A DNA stretch of 64,000 nucleotides from Pectobacterium punjabense (GCF_012427845.1 NZ_CP038498.1:62001-126000); one strand, 5' to 3'. Positions 34,221 to 43,815 are shown, counted from the stretch's first letter. Numbers and translations are program-made. Notes: generated by a model not told the origin, from the sequence alone.

Positions 34221-35156
34221 TTACGCAGGCATCGCGTCAAGCGGGATGATCGCGCCACGGTATTGAATGACTGTGCTAGCCGTCAGGTGACCGCGCTCTG
34301 CCGCTTCCTGCGTGCTGCCGCCGTTCAGGCGAACTGATAGATAGCCCGCGCTGAAGGAATCACCTGCGGCCGTGGTATCAACCACTTTCTCTTTTGGCAA
34401 TTTTATTGCAGGGACATCAACCAGCGCTTGTCCGCGCTCTGACACGATACAGGAATCGGCACCGCGTTTGATGACGACTTCGCTAACGCCCAAACCGTGC
34501 GTCCGTTCCAGCACCGCTTCCAGCGGCTTTGTTCCCCACAGCATGTCTTCGTCATCCAGCGTCAGGAAGGCAATATCCGTACAGGACAAGATGTCGGTGT
34601 AGGCCTGTTGCGTTTCTTCCTTACTCTGCCACAAGCGTGGGCGGTAGTTGTTATCAAAAATCACTTTACCGCCGTTGGCGCGGCAGGCGCGCAGCAGAAC
34701 GAGGAGACGCTGACGGCTTTCGGCATTCAGAATCGCTAGACTGATGCCGCTCAGGTAGAGATAGTCAAATTGCGCCAGCGCCTGACCAATTTTTTCTGCT
34801 TCCGGGCTGTCCAACCAGTAGCGTGCCGCGGCATCGTTGCGCCAATAGTAGAATGTGCGTTCGCCGCTATCGTCGGTTTCAATGAAATATAAACCGGGCA
34901 GTTTGTTATCCAGCCGCTGAATCAGGTCGGTTTTCACCCCTTCGTTTTGCCAGGCGGCAACCATCTCTGTACTGAAGCTATCGGTGCCGAGTGCGGTCAC
35001 GTAATGCACGCCCAGCTTTTCAGCGTTTACCTGACGGGCAATGTAAACGGCAGTGTTCAGCGTATCGCCGCCAAATCCACGGTTAAGATCCGTGCCCTTC
35101 TGCGACAGTTCGATCATGCATTCGCCGATTACGGCAATGTTAGTAGTTGTCATCAC
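34221..35156 (-). CDS. kdgK: 2-keto-3-deoxygluconate kinase
   Basis: A 311-residue PfkB-family sugar kinase that phosphorylates KDG to KDPG, the last specific step of pectin and hexuronate breakdown. It shows the substrate loop GFGGDTLNTAVYIARQ and the C-terminal PfkB signature DTTAAGDSFSAGYL with the catalytic Asp in GDSF. It is close to the E. coli enzyme along its full length. Two adjacent ATG codons (35156, 35153) are possible. A KdgR-box-like site lies about 100 bases upstream with a 10-bp inverted repeat in the presumed leader. In soft-rot bacteria kdgK belongs to the KdgR regulon, in keeping with the site seen. Confidence 0.97.
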   Translation of the reverse strand: MMTTTNIAVIGECMIELSQKGTDLNRGFGGDTLNTAVYIARQVNAEKLGVHYVTALGTDSFSTEMVAAWQNEGVKTDLIQRLDNKLPGLYFIETDDSGERTFYYWRNDAAARYWLDSPEAEKIGQALAQFDYLYLSGISLAILNAESRQRLLVLLRACRANGGKVIFDNNYRPRLWQSKEETQQAYTDILSCTDIAFLTLDDEDMLWGTKPLEAVLERTHGLGVSEVVIKRGADSCIVSERGQALVDVPAIKLPKEKVVDTTAAGDSFSAGYLSVRLNGGSTQEAAERGHLTASTVIQYRGAIIPLDAMPA

Positions 35157-35222
35157 TTTTGGCCTGTTTGAAAAGGTACCCTGGGACGCGAATTATTCGG
35201 GTATAAAAAACGCGAAATTAAC

Positions 35223-35250
35223 CTCAGTCTCAACATTACGTGAGACTGAG
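35223..35250 (-). repeat. 10-bp inverted repeat in the kdgK leader
   Basis: CTCAGTCTCA (35223-35232) pairs perfectly with TGAGACTGAG (35241-35250), loop 8. It lies between the KdgR-like site and the kdgK start; on the minus strand a T run follows 12 bases later. Confidence 0.6.
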
Positions 35251-35258
35251 TCAATAGC

Positions 35259-35277
35259 CTTGAAACGATGTTTTATT
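35259..35277 (-). promoter_or_regulatory. kdgK: KdgR-box-like operator of kdgK
   Basis: On the minus strand AATAAAACATCGTTTCAAG fits the Erwinia KdgR consensus (AATRAAAYRNYRTTTYATT) at 17 of 19 positions. KdgR represses pectin-catabolic genes until KDG appears. Confidence 0.7.
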
Positions 35278-35320
35278 TTTTCATGACGCAGATCGGAAAA
35301 CCAGCGCTTTCCCGCTGTTT

Positions 35321-36343
35321 TTAGCGAGGAGGGGGCGGTTCTTTCTCTTTCTCTTGTTCGCTCTGGTCTGTCGAGATGTCGCCTTTGTAGTTCGCCGTCG
35401 CGATCCAGGCAGCGCAGAAAAGCGTTAGGCGCGCGAAGAAATAGAAGAACGCCATTAGGCCAATAACCGAGCCGAACGCAGCTCCTGAAGGAGAACTCGC
35501 GAGTTTAGGCAGCGCGACGGTCATCGCGAACTTGATGGCTTCAAAACCGACGGCGGCAATCAGCGTGCCGCGAAAGAGTGCTTTTCGTTTGGGTTTATGA
35601 CGCGGTAAAACAAAAAATATCCATAGAAATAACAGATAATTGGCAAATATAGAGATGGATAGCGCAATCAGCGTCAACGCGGGGCGCAACCACTCAATGC
35701 CATCCAGCCCCAGCGCGGTCACAATCATGTTCTGCGCGGTGCCAGCAACGGAAGTCAGGAAAAGCGTGATAATTAGCGCAATAACCAAACCGGTCAGCGA
35801 CAGGAAGTCCCGCGTGTACTGAAAGTAAATTTTTTCTTCATCTTTTGGGTTCCGCTCCCATACGTCGCGCGACTGAGCGCGAATCGCTTCACGCAGATTT
35901 CCCATCCAACTGATACCAGAATAGAGTGCGATCAGCAAACCGGTAAGCCCGACGGTGGTACGCTGCTGTACGGCGGTGTTGACGGTACTTTTCAACGTAT
36001 TAGCCAGATTGGGATCGCTGATACTGTTGACGATGCGGTTAATCAGCCCGGTCAGCAGGTCGGGGTTAGAGGCCAACACGAAACCTACGGCGGCAAAAGA
36101 CACCATGAGAATGGGGATCAGCGACAGAAAGGAAAAATAGGTAATTGCCGCGCCAAACTGGTTGCCCATGCGATCGTTGAAACGTTCGCCTGCGCGAATC
36201 AGGTGTGCCACGCTGGGAATCGCCTGAATTCGTGCGGCCAGACGTTTGCTCTTGCCCAGAAACGAGAGCGGCTTCTGTGGCAATGTGTCCCCTTCTGGGG
36301 TTGACGATGTTGGTTTGCGATCCGGGTCTGCCGGTACAGGCAT
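35321..36343 (-). CDS. yhjD: Inner-membrane protein YhjD (YihY/BrkB family)
   Basis: A 340-residue polytopic protein with six hydrophobic segments of the YihY/UPF0761 type; markers are the long amphipathic first loop (FNDRMGNQFGAAITYFSFLSL), SGISWMGNLREAIRAQ and the Gly-rich final helix region. N- and C-terminal tails are polar. In E. coli yhjD is in the same neighbourhood and a mutation in it suppresses loss of Kdo in lipid A, which hints at an envelope lipid or transport role. It is transcribed away from yhhS. Confidence 0.88.
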   Translation of the reverse strand: MPVPADPDRKPTSSTPEGDTLPQKPLSFLGKSKRLAARIQAIPSVAHLIRAGERFNDRMGNQFGAAITYFSFLSLIPILMVSFAAVGFVLASNPDLLTGLINRIVNSISDPNLANTLKSTVNTAVQQRTTVGLTGLLIALYSGISWMGNLREAIRAQSRDVWERNPKDEEKIYFQYTRDFLSLTGLVIALIITLFLTSVAGTAQNMIVTALGLDGIEWLRPALTLIALSISIFANYLLFLWIFFVLPRHKPKRKALFRGTLIAAVGFEAIKFAMTVALPKLASSPSGAAFGSVIGLMAFFYFFARLTLFCAAWIATANYKGDISTDQSEQEKEKEPPPPR

Positions 36344-36460
36344 TGCGTTTCTCCTGTGTTCGGGATTATAAGATTGATTATAACCAACAATATAAGAATG
36401 TTACTTTTCGATGTTTTTTGAACGTACGTCATACACGGACGTTAAGCGAGTGAATTTTCC

Positions 36461-37657
36461 ATGCCAACACCTTCCCCATCCGAACCGGCGCTGAGTGGTC
36501 TGCGCCTTAATCTGAGTATCGTTTCGATTGTGGCGTTCAACTTCGCCAGCTATTTGAATATTGGTCTGCCGCTGGCGGTGCTGCCGGGGTATGTGCATGA
36601 CCACCTTGGCTATAGCGCATTCTGGGCCGGATTGGTCATCAGCCTGCAATATTTCTCCACGCTATTGAGCCGCCCCCATGCCGGTCGCAGTGCTGATGAA
36701 AAAGGGCCGAAAAAGATTGTCGTTTGGGGATTAGTCGGTGTCATGCTGAGCGGCGTGTTTTATCTGTTTGCTGCCTTTAGCGATGCGTCGCCCGCGATCA
36801 CGCTGCTGCTGCTGTGTCTCGGACGTGTCGTGCTGGGTGCCGGACAGAGCTTTGCAGGAACCGGTGCAACGCTCTGGGGCGTTGGCGTGGTGGGCTCCCG
36901 ACATATCGGGCGCGTGATTTCGTGGAATGGCATCGCGACGTACGGTGCGATGGCGATTGGTGCACCGCTCGGCGTCTGGCTCAATCATGTTGGTGGGCTA
37001 AAGCTGCTCTCGGTGTGCATCATTCTCATCGCCGCCGTGGCGATTATCTTCGCGCTGCCGCGTCCGGCCGTGCAGGTCGCGCCCGGTAAAAAGATTCCCT
37101 TCCGCGAAGTACTGGGGAAAGTCTGGGTTTACGGCATTATTCTGGCGATCGCCTCTGCGGGTTTTGGCGTGATCGCCACATTCATCACGTTGTTTTATGC
37201 CGATCGTCATTGGGATGGGGCTGCGCTGACGCTGACCATTTTCAGTTGCGCTTTTGTTGGGGCGCGGCTGGTTTTCCCTAACAGTATTCAGCGGTTTGGC
37301 GGGCTGCGCGTCGCGATGGTGTGTTTTGTGGTTGAAATTGTAGGCTTGCTGCTGGTGTGGGGCGCGGTGCAACCGCTCATGGCGGAAGTCGGCGCATTCC
37401 TCGCAGGGGCGGGTTTCTCTTTGGTATTCCCAGCATTGGGGGTTGTGGCCGTCAAGGCGGTATCACCACAGAATCAGGGCAGTGCGCTGGCAACCTATAC
37501 GATATTCCTCGATCTGTCGCTGGGCATCGTCGGGCCAGTGGCGGGCGTACTGATGGGCTACACCGGCATCGCTTCTATTTATCTGGCGGCGGCGCTGCTA
37601 GGACTGGCTGGTTTGACGCTGACGTGGCGGCTGACTCAGCGAATCACCAGCGTATAA
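36461..37657 (+). CDS. yhhS: MFS transporter YhhS
   Basis: A 398-residue MFS protein of the UPF0226 type, very similar to E. coli YhhS throughout (FNFASYLNIGLPLAVLPGYV near the N-terminus, RPHAGRSADEKGPKK loop, FAGTGATLWGVGVVG helix). Twelve membrane segments are expected. YhhS is described as a probable arabinose/drug exporter-type protein; the natural substrate is unclear. Divergent from yhjD with about 117 bases between. Confidence 0.9.
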   Translation: MPTPSPSEPALSGLRLNLSIVSIVAFNFASYLNIGLPLAVLPGYVHDHLGYSAFWAGLVISLQYFSTLLSRPHAGRSADEKGPKKIVVWGLVGVMLSGVFYLFAAFSDASPAITLLLLCLGRVVLGAGQSFAGTGATLWGVGVVGSRHIGRVISWNGIATYGAMAIGAPLGVWLNHVGGLKLLSVCIILIAAVAIIFALPRPAVQVAPGKKIPFREVLGKVWVYGIILAIASAGFGVIATFITLFYADRHWDGAALTLTIFSCAFVGARLVFPNSIQRFGGLRVAMVCFVVEIVGLLLVWGAVQPLMAEVGAFLAGAGFSLVFPALGVVAVKAVSPQNQGSALATYTIFLDLSLGIVGPVAGVLMGYTGIASIYLAAALLGLAGLTLTWRLTQRITSV

Positions 37658-37706
37658 GAGAATGACAATACAGGCCGTAGACAATCCTAATTCATGAAAT
37701 GAAAAC

Positions 37707-37809
37707 GGGGATAATGGAATAGAAGAGTAAAGCGTCCGCGCCAAGGATGGCGCGGCTCGAGCGTACATGGATGTATTTACAGCGTCTTTACGATCTATCC
37801 ATTATCGCC
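37707..37809. repeat. MITE-like intergenic repeat
   Basis: Outer inverted repeats GGGGATAATGGA (37707-37718) and TCCATTATCGCC (37798-37809), inner inverted pieces TAAAGCGTC and AGCGTCTTTA, and a perfect hairpin CCGCGCCA-AGGA-TGGCGCGG (37736-37755). The stretch GAGCGTACATGGATGTATTTACAGC-like core is a familiar intergenic repeat of soft-rot enterobacteria (recalled). Confidence 0.55.
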
Positions 37810-37876
37810 GCTCTGCGTGCTTTGTTATGTCCTTCGAATAGCCACCGAAGTGGCTACTCTCAGACGATAGCGTCGA

Positions 37877-38443
37877 TTATTTCAGCTTCAGCGTGTGGAT
37901 GATACCTTCCGCTTCGCTCTGCGCCTGTTGCTGATTGCTGGCTGGCAGCGTGATCTGCAAGGTCAGCAGTTGATTTTCCACTTTGCCTAGTACTACTGAG
38001 GAATAAGCCTGCTGTCCGCTACTAGTGATAATGCTGTCGAGCTGTTGCAGCTTCTTGCCGTCAACGTCGATGGTTTTGTTGGTGACGACCTGAAGGTTGG
38101 CGTCACGCGAGCGCTGATGATTTTCCAGACGCTGTGCCAGCACGGCCAACTCGTCCGTGGTGTCATCGCCAAGAATCACGATGACAGCTTTCTGCCCGTT
38201 GTCATTCGCGTAAACGTGCATGTTGTTTGCTTGTGTACCGACTTTACCGCTTTGGTCACTCATATCGGCTGGTAGAGTAAACGCAATTTTACCCTCCAGT
38301 AATTCAATGTTCTGGCCCGCGCTGGCTGCGGCGGCAGGTTTATCTTGTGCGCCCGCTTTTGCGGCGTCATCCGTTTTGCCATCACAGGCAGCAAGCAGGC
38401 CGACAAGCAGGCCGACACCGAGGTATTTGATTACATTCGACAT
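37877..38443 (-). CDS. dcrB: Lipoprotein DcrB
   Basis: A 188-residue lipoprotein with the lipobox LLAAC (Cys about residue 20). An Ala/Lys-rich spacer is followed by a compact domain ([17 protein letters not shown] to the end) as in E. coli DcrB (185 residues). DcrB is needed for phage C1 and C6 adsorption and, with Lgt-related stress, influences envelope lipoprotein processing. It sits between yhhS and yhhQ as in E. coli. Upstream region to yhhQ contains no other gene. Confidence 0.9.
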   Translation of the reverse strand: MSNVIKYLGVGLLVGLLAACDGKTDDAAKAGAQDKPAAAASAGQNIELLEGKIAFTLPADMSDQSGKVGTQANNMHVYANDNGQKAVIVILGDDTTDELAVLAQRLENHQRSRDANLQVVTNKTIDVDGKKLQQLDSIITSSGQQAYSSVVLGKVENQLLTLQITLPASNQQQAQSEAEGIIHTLKLK

Positions 38444-38628
38444 AGGTTCCCTTTCTCTCGTTTTTTAACAGGTAATCTTTTTAAACAGGTAATAACAGTA
38501 TGGCACCTTATTCAGATAGCAAAAACAAGCGTTTTGTTGTTGCAAACCATTGTTTGAGCCTGCGTTATTTTTACAAAACGATGAGTGGCTTAAGGAAAAA
38601 GGCGGTGTGAATCACCGCCCGATAAGAA

Positions 38629-39306
38629 TTAATGGTGACTGCTGGCGGAGTGATAGTCGGCAGTGCTTTTCTGCTCGCTCAGGCGTTTGAGCACCATGTT
38701 CAGCATGACACCGTACATCGGCAGGAAGAACGCCAGACTGATAAGCAGTTTGAAGGCATAATCCACCATCGCAATTTCGACCCAGTTTGCTGCCATGAAA
38801 GCATCGGTACTGCGGTAAAACGCGATGAAGAAAAAGGCCAGCGTGTCGCTGAAGTTACCAAACACGGTTGAAACAGCTGGTGCCACCCACCACGCACGAT
38901 TCTGACGCAGTCGATTGAAAACGTGGACATCCAGAATTTGACCGAGAACATATGCCATGAAGCTGGCGCAGGCGATACGTGCCACGACGATATTCACCTG
39001 ACTCAGCGCCTCGAATGACTGCCACGATCCCTGATAAAACAGTGACGAAACCAGATAGGAGATCGCCAACGCAGGCACCATGACGGTCAGAATGATACGA
39101 CGCGCCAGCGGTGCACCGAAAACCCGAACCGTCAGGTCAGTGGCCAGAAAAATAAACGGGAAGGTAAACGCGCCCCAGGTAGTATGAAAACCGAAAATCA
39201 ATACCGGGAGCTGAACCAGATAATTACTCGACGTAATGATCAGGACATGGAACAACGATAGCCAGATCAGCGCCGTAAGCCGCTGCTGGGGAGTAAAACG
39301 ATACAT
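38629..39306 (-). CDS. yhhQ: Queuosine-precursor transporter YhhQ
   Basis: A 225-residue VUT/YhhQ-family membrane protein with about six helices. Conserved parts are FPFIFLATDLTVRVFG, the AYVLGQILDVHVFN helix and SDTLAFFFIAF. E. coli YhhQ imports 7-cyano-7-deazaguanine and 7-aminomethyl-7-deazaguanine for tRNA queuosine modification, and the same role is expected here. The C-terminal tail is polar and His/Ser-rich (YHSASSHH). Confidence 0.93.
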   Translation of the reverse strand: MYRFTPQQRLTALIWLSLFHVLIITSSNYLVQLPVLIFGFHTTWGAFTFPFIFLATDLTVRVFGAPLARRIILTVMVPALAISYLVSSLFYQGSWQSFEALSQVNIVVARIACASFMAYVLGQILDVHVFNRLRQNRAWWVAPAVSTVFGNFSDTLAFFFIAFYRSTDAFMAANWVEIAMVDYAFKLLISLAFFLPMYGVMLNMVLKRLSEQKSTADYHSASSHH

Positions 39307-39522
39307 AATGTGACCTTTTTGGTTATTGGGGTTAGGGAACCCAAGGAATAACGTGCAGATTTATGCTGCAACGCGGCGGCATAATACGCAATTGCCTCGC
39401 TAATGCAATGTCTTTTGCCAGGAAAAGATGGTTGTTTTCTGCGCAAACGTTGTCGTCGCTTGCGTCGGGAAATCCTCAGCGTAAACTAAGGCGGTTTTTT
39501 GATTCCAGTACTGAGAATGTTG

Positions 39523-39765
39523 ATGACCGATCCCTTTACCAACCCGGATGAAACCCTTGATGCGCAGGGGTTGCGCTGTCCTGAGCCTGTGATGATGGTA
39601 CGTAAGACGGTGCGCCAGATGGAAACCGGGCAAACGCTGCTGATTATTGCCGACGATCCGGCCACCACTCGCGATATTCCCGGTTTTTGCGTGTATATGG
39701 AGCATGAGCTTCTGGCGCAGGAGACCGAACAGCTTCCCTATCGTTATCTGCTGCGCAAGGGTTAA
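39523..39765 (+). CDS. tusA: Sulfur carrier protein TusA
   Basis: The ATG at 39523 ([14 protein letters not shown]) matches the E. coli start; a longer frame from a TTG at 39499 is not supported. The 80-residue protein accepts persulfide sulfur from IscS on Cys19 in the GLRCPEP motif and passes it to TusBCD-TusE for tRNA 2-thiouridine formation. It also carries the [10 protein letters not shown] loop. Placed divergently from yhhQ and convergent with zntA, as in E. coli. Confidence 0.96.
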   Translation: MTDPFTNPDETLDAQGLRCPEPVMMVRKTVRQMETGQTLLIIADDPATTRDIPGFCVYMEHELLAQETEQLPYRYLLRKG

Positions 39766-39824
39766 TACTCGTCATACTTCCAGCCGCAGGTACGCGGCGT
39801 TACACCGCGCACCGTAGACTGCGA

Positions 39825-42191
39825 TTAGTCCTGTTTTCTCAGCAGCCGCAGCGCGTTGGCGGTGACCAGTGCCGTTGCGCCGGAATCCGCCAGCACGGCG
39901 AGCCACAGCCCGGTAATGCCCAGAATACTGGTGACCAGAAATACGGCTTTCAGCCCCAGTGCGATCGTAATGTTCTGACGAATATTATGCTGCGTCGCTC
40001 GCGACAGGCTAATCATGGCCGCCAGCCCAGTCAGGCGGCTGTGGGTTAATGCTGCATCGGCGGTTTCCAGCGCCACATCTGTACCGCTTCCCATCGCGAT
40101 GCCGATGGTTGCGGCTTTCATCGCTGGCGCGTCGTTGATGCCGTCGCCCACCATCGCTACGGGGTGCTGCTTACTCAATTCGCTGACTGCCGTAACTTTA
40201 TCGGCAGGGAGCAGGCTGGCTCGGTAATCGATCCCCAATGTCGCGGCAATGGCTGCCGCCGCACGGGGATTATCGCCCGTGAGCATGACGCCGCGAATCC
40301 CCAACTGCTGTAGGGCATCCAACGCTTCACGCGCATCGTGGCGCAGCGTATCGCTCAACGCCAACAAACCTAGCAGCCTGTCGTCTTCTTGCACTACCAC
40401 CACGGTTTTCCCTTCGCTTTCCAGCGAATCAACCCGTTGCAACCAGTCAGCATCAAGCAGATTGGGCGTGATGCGAGTTGGGGCGCTGACCTGAATCCGT
40501 TTGCCGCCTATCGTACCTTCAACGCCGACACCTGCCAGCGCTTTACGGTTTTCTGCCATCGGCAGAAATGTGCTGCTGGACAACGCATGCTGGACGATGG
40601 CTTTGGCAAGCGGATGGTGCGAGCCTGACTCCACTGCGGCGGTTCGCGTTAGCAGCGCCGTTTCGCTAATACCTGTGGCGGGTAACACGTCCGTCACTTG
40701 CGGCTTGCCTTCCGTCAGCGTACCCGTCTTATCAAACGCGATGGTCTTGATGCTGCCCAGCGACTCCAGCGCTGCACCGCCTTTAATCAGCGCCCCACGG
40801 CGCGTTGCCGCAGCCAGTCCAGACGTAATCGCCGCAGGCGTTGAAATCACCAGTGCACACGGGCAGCCGATTAACAGCAGCGTCAAACCGCGATAAATCC
40901 ACTCTTGCCACGGCTGTGCCAGCAGCAATGGCGGCACCAAAATCACCAGCAGTGACAGCAGCATGATGGCTGGTGTGTAGTAGCGGCTGAACTTATCAAG
41001 GAAGCGTTCTATCGGTGCGCGCCGCTCTTCTGCTTCTTCTATCAGTTGCAGAATGCGGTCGATGGCGCTGTTGCCCGGCTGTGAAACCACACGTAACTGC
41101 ACAACCCGATCGACGCACAGGCTACCTGCGGCAATTTTTTCACCCGGTGTGCGCTCAACGGGCACCGATTCGCCGGTCAGGGCGCTTTCATCAAAGCTGG
41201 CGTCGTTGTTCAATAGCTCCGCATCGGCAGGGAGTCGCCCGCCGGGGGCGACTTCAATGACATCACCGGGGACCAGACTCGCAACAGGGACGAGGCGTCG
41301 CTGCCCGTTTCCGACGACCGTTGCGTCTTCAGGAAGCAGCGCCATCAGTGCCGTTACGCCACGCCGGGCGCGGTTTGCCGCGTAAGACTCCAGATATTCG
41401 CCCAACATAAACAGCAGCAAAATAACGGTGGCTTCGGTGGTGGCACCAATTAAGAGCGCCCCGATGGAGGCCACGCTCATTAGCGTCTCAATCGCGAAGG
41501 GTGTACCCGTACGAATGAGCTGCACCGTTTTTTTCAGGATTGGAATCAGCCCGACAATTGTGGTTGCGATAAACGCGATCTGCCCGCCGCGCTCGCTTAG
41601 CAGGGAAAGTCCCCAGCTTGCAGCAGCCAGCAAAGTGAAAAGTATTAAGAAACCATATTCATGTACGAAACGACGTACGGTAGAGGTGTCGGGTGGTGCA
41701 ATAGGGAGTGCGGTGTCCTGCAAGGTGAAGCCCGCTTGCTGAACAGCATGTTGAACCTGAGGGCGAATATCGGTGTAGGCATCAACCACCAGTTTTTCGG
41801 TGGCGAACAGCACTTTGGCTTGTTCAATTCCGGTGATATTTTTTACTGCATTTTCGATTTTACGTGCGCAGCTGGGACAATCCATTCCGCTGATTTTCCA
41901 GCTGAAACGCTGGTTGGGTCGGGGCCTGTCGCTGTCGCCACCGTCGGGGTCGTCAGAATCCGCGCTACCGCCGCTGTCTGACGAATGCTGCTCTGTGCCA
42001 CACGCGGTCTGTACTACGGCATCAGACGTGTGTTTGGTTGAACAGCAACTGTGGTCGGCGTGGCTCGAATGCTGGGTGTGTTCACTACAGCAGCTTTTAG
42101 TGCTGTGCGTGGTGCTGCGTGGCGCATGGTGAACGCCGTTATTGCAGCAGGCTGATTTCTCAGCGCTGTGATGGTGCTGATGAGAGTGCAT
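39825..42191 (-). CDS. zntA: Zn(II)/Cd(II)/Pb(II) exporting P1B-type ATPase ZntA
   Basis: A 788-residue heavy-metal exporter. Residues 1-75 form an unusual extension rich in His and Cys (HSHQHHHS, SACC, KSCCSEH, HSCCS), followed by an acidic Asp/Gly stretch and a heavy-metal-associated domain with GMDCPSC (Cys105, Cys108). Then come the actuator motif (TGES), the transmembrane Cys443-Pro-Cys445, the phosphorylated Asp487 in DKTGTLTEG and the hinge GDGINDAP. E. coli ZntA is about 50 residues shorter, which equals the extension. No convincing ZntR operator was found upstream. Confidence 0.95.
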   Translation of the reverse strand: MHSHQHHHSAEKSACCNNGVHHAPRSTTHSTKSCCSEHTQHSSHADHSCCSTKHTSDAVVQTACGTEQHSSDSGGSADSDDPDGGDSDRPRPNQRFSWKISGMDCPSCARKIENAVKNITGIEQAKVLFATEKLVVDAYTDIRPQVQHAVQQAGFTLQDTALPIAPPDTSTVRRFVHEYGFLILFTLLAAASWGLSLLSERGGQIAFIATTIVGLIPILKKTVQLIRTGTPFAIETLMSVASIGALLIGATTEATVILLLFMLGEYLESYAANRARRGVTALMALLPEDATVVGNGQRRLVPVASLVPGDVIEVAPGGRLPADAELLNNDASFDESALTGESVPVERTPGEKIAAGSLCVDRVVQLRVVSQPGNSAIDRILQLIEEAEERRAPIERFLDKFSRYYTPAIMLLSLLVILVPPLLLAQPWQEWIYRGLTLLLIGCPCALVISTPAAITSGLAAATRRGALIKGGAALESLGSIKTIAFDKTGTLTEGKPQVTDVLPATGISETALLTRTAAVESGSHHPLAKAIVQHALSSSTFLPMAENRKALAGVGVEGTIGGKRIQVSAPTRITPNLLDADWLQRVDSLESEGKTVVVVQEDDRLLGLLALSDTLRHDAREALDALQQLGIRGVMLTGDNPRAAAAIAATLGIDYRASLLPADKVTAVSELSKQHPVAMVGDGINDAPAMKAATIGIAMGSGTDVALETADAALTHSRLTGLAAMISLSRATQHNIRQNITIALGLKAVFLVTSILGITGLWLAVLADSGATALVTANALRLLRKQD

Positions 42192-42285
42192 GTCTTCCTC
42201 CTGGGTTATTAGTGATTGCCATTCTCATCAGGAACTTTACACCGCCGCTCAAGGCTTAGCCAGATTTTCGTGAGCGCCGCGAACG

Positions 42286-42915
42286 TCAGAAATAGAGGGA
42301 GCGAACAATCAAGAAATGGCCGCCAAAATAGCCCGCCGCCACAATCGCCTGATGGGCGCGGAACGGGAAACGATAATGGTGAATCAGCCATACCGCATGG
42401 GCAATAAACAGCAGTACGGTGCCCGTCAGCAGGGAGAAGTTCGCGTTTGTCCCCAGCGCAAAATAACGTTCACCGGCAATCCAGACCATCAGCGTCGTCA
42501 TGATAATAAATGCGCAGGCAGGCCAGCGCTGTGCGTCCAGTCGCCCCCAAATAATGGCGATAAGCAGTGCAGCCACCACGATCAGCGTCAATGCCAGCGG
42601 CCAGAAAAACGTGAACGAGACTTGCCCGGTAAAAAACCCGATGGTGTACAGCAAATGGGAAAGGAAATAGGCCGCAAAGGCGTAAAGCAGGCGTTGAGTC
42701 GGGAGCAGCAGCAGGGTATCTGCCACCAGCGTTGCCAGTAACCCCAGCACGATCAGGTAGCCCGGCACGCTGAGCAGCGGTGTCTGCCAGGCTAGCGCCA
42801 GCAGCAATAGCATGGTGACGGGTTTGAATAACCAACGCTGCCACGTTGGGCCACGATAGCTGGCGTCCACATACAGCCAACCAGAAAAAAGCACAGCAAT
42901 AAATGACCAAAGCAT
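42286..42915 (-). CDS. yhhN: YhhN/TMEM86-family membrane protein
   Basis: A 209-residue protein with about seven or eight hydrophobic helices, of the YhhN family that includes animal lysoplasmalogenase TMEM86. Asp-containing helices typical of the family ([22 protein letters not shown]) are present. The bacterial function is not established. Upstream of zntA on the same strand, as in E. coli, with 94 bases between. Confidence 0.88.
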   Translation of the reverse strand: MLWSFIAVLFSGWLYVDASYRGPTWQRWLFKPVTMLLLLALAWQTPLLSVPGYLIVLGLLATLVADTLLLLPTQRLLYAFAAYFLSHLLYTIGFFTGQVSFTFFWPLALTLIVVAALLIAIIWGRLDAQRWPACAFIIMTTLMVWIAGERYFALGTNANFSLLTGTVLLFIAHAVWLIHHYRFPFRAHQAIVAAGYFGGHFLIVRSLYF

Positions 42916-43107
42916 AGCGTGTCCTTTTTGTGTTTTTGTTTGTGTCAGGATAAAAATAAACCGTTCTTTATCCAGTGTAGGGGATTGTGAGGAAGTTAAA
43001 CAACACGGCGTGAGACGGATACGCCTTCTGTGAGCTTCATGTTATGTTATCGCCTGTTTTTATTGTAGATGGGCGCCGCGACGTCGCTGAAAGGAGCATT
43101 GTGTTGA

Positions 43108-43428
43108 ATGAGTAATGAATCCGCACTTTATCGTATTCAATTTATAAATAACGGTAAGAACTACCAGCTTTATGTGCGTGAGTTGGTACAAAGCAGCCTG
43201 TTCGGTTTTATTGAAATTGCCGACTTTGTGTTTGATAGTCAGTCTACGCTGTTGGTTGACCCGTCAACCGAGAAGCTAAAAACGGAATTCTCCGGCGTTA
43301 GCCGCAGTTTCATCCCTTTGCAGGCGATTATTCGTATTGATGCCGTGACGGAAAAAGGCAGCGCTCGCATTTCTGATTTAGGCGATAACGTCACCGCGTT
43401 CCCTTACCTTCCCGGTAAAAAGTCCTGA
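43108..43428 (+). CDS. DUF1820 family protein
   Basis: A 106-residue soluble protein, start ATG at 43108 with AAGGAG 11 bases upstream. Matches the DUF1820 pattern: YRIQFINNGKNYQLYVREL, SSLFGFIEIADFVF, and a strand with SFIPLQAIIRIDAV. Members are common in gammaproteobacteria, including Pseudomonas, but have no known role. It stands alone between yhhN and yhhL. Confidence 0.85.
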   Translation: MSNESALYRIQFINNGKNYQLYVRELVQSSLFGFIEIADFVFDSQSTLLVDPSTEKLKTEFSGVSRSFIPLQAIIRIDAVTEKGSARISDLGDNVTAFPYLPGKKS

Positions 43429-43510
43429 TTTTTGCGGTGCGCCCTCTGCGGAACGAAAGGGCACGGTATTGATGCTTGGTGCCCCAGGAAATATTGTGTC
43501 CCGGAAGCGG

Positions 43511-43789
43511 TTACGGCTTCGGCGGCTTAGGCTGTTTTTTCTGCCACGCCAGTAGTTCAAACACGCCAAAAAGGAAAATACGTGCCTGAAGCGCGCGGTT
43601 CAGCGCAGGGCTGTCTTTCGGTTGGCTGGATTTCAGCAGCAGCAGTTGGAAACCGTGCATCAGAATCATAAATATCATCGCCACGGTCATGAAGATATTC
43701 AACGGCTTGGGAAACGGCTGAATCAGGTTAAGCAACAGAAATCCCCACACGCCAAGCATCAATAATCTGCCAAGGTTAATCAAAATCAT
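43511..43789 (-). CDS. yhhL: DUF1145 membrane protein YhhL
   Basis: A 92-residue protein with two or three membrane helices (LGRLLMLGVWGFLLLNLI, LNIFMTVAMIFMILMHGFQ) and a basic Pro/Lys-rich tail. Size and position next to rsmD fit E. coli YhhL (89). Begins 26 bases after rsmD, so the two are probably cotranscribed. Function unknown. Confidence 0.88.
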   Translation of the reverse strand: MILINLGRLLMLGVWGFLLLNLIQPFPKPLNIFMTVAMIFMILMHGFQLLLLKSSQPKDSPALNRALQARIFLFGVFELLAWQKKQPKPPKP

Positions 43790-43815
43790 CTCTTACCCTT
43801 ATGTTGCTGCAAAGA

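Noticed and set aside
42192-42285. ZntR operator upstream of zntA
   Set aside because: No palindromic ACTCTGGAGT-like sequence with a 20-base promoter spacer could be seen.
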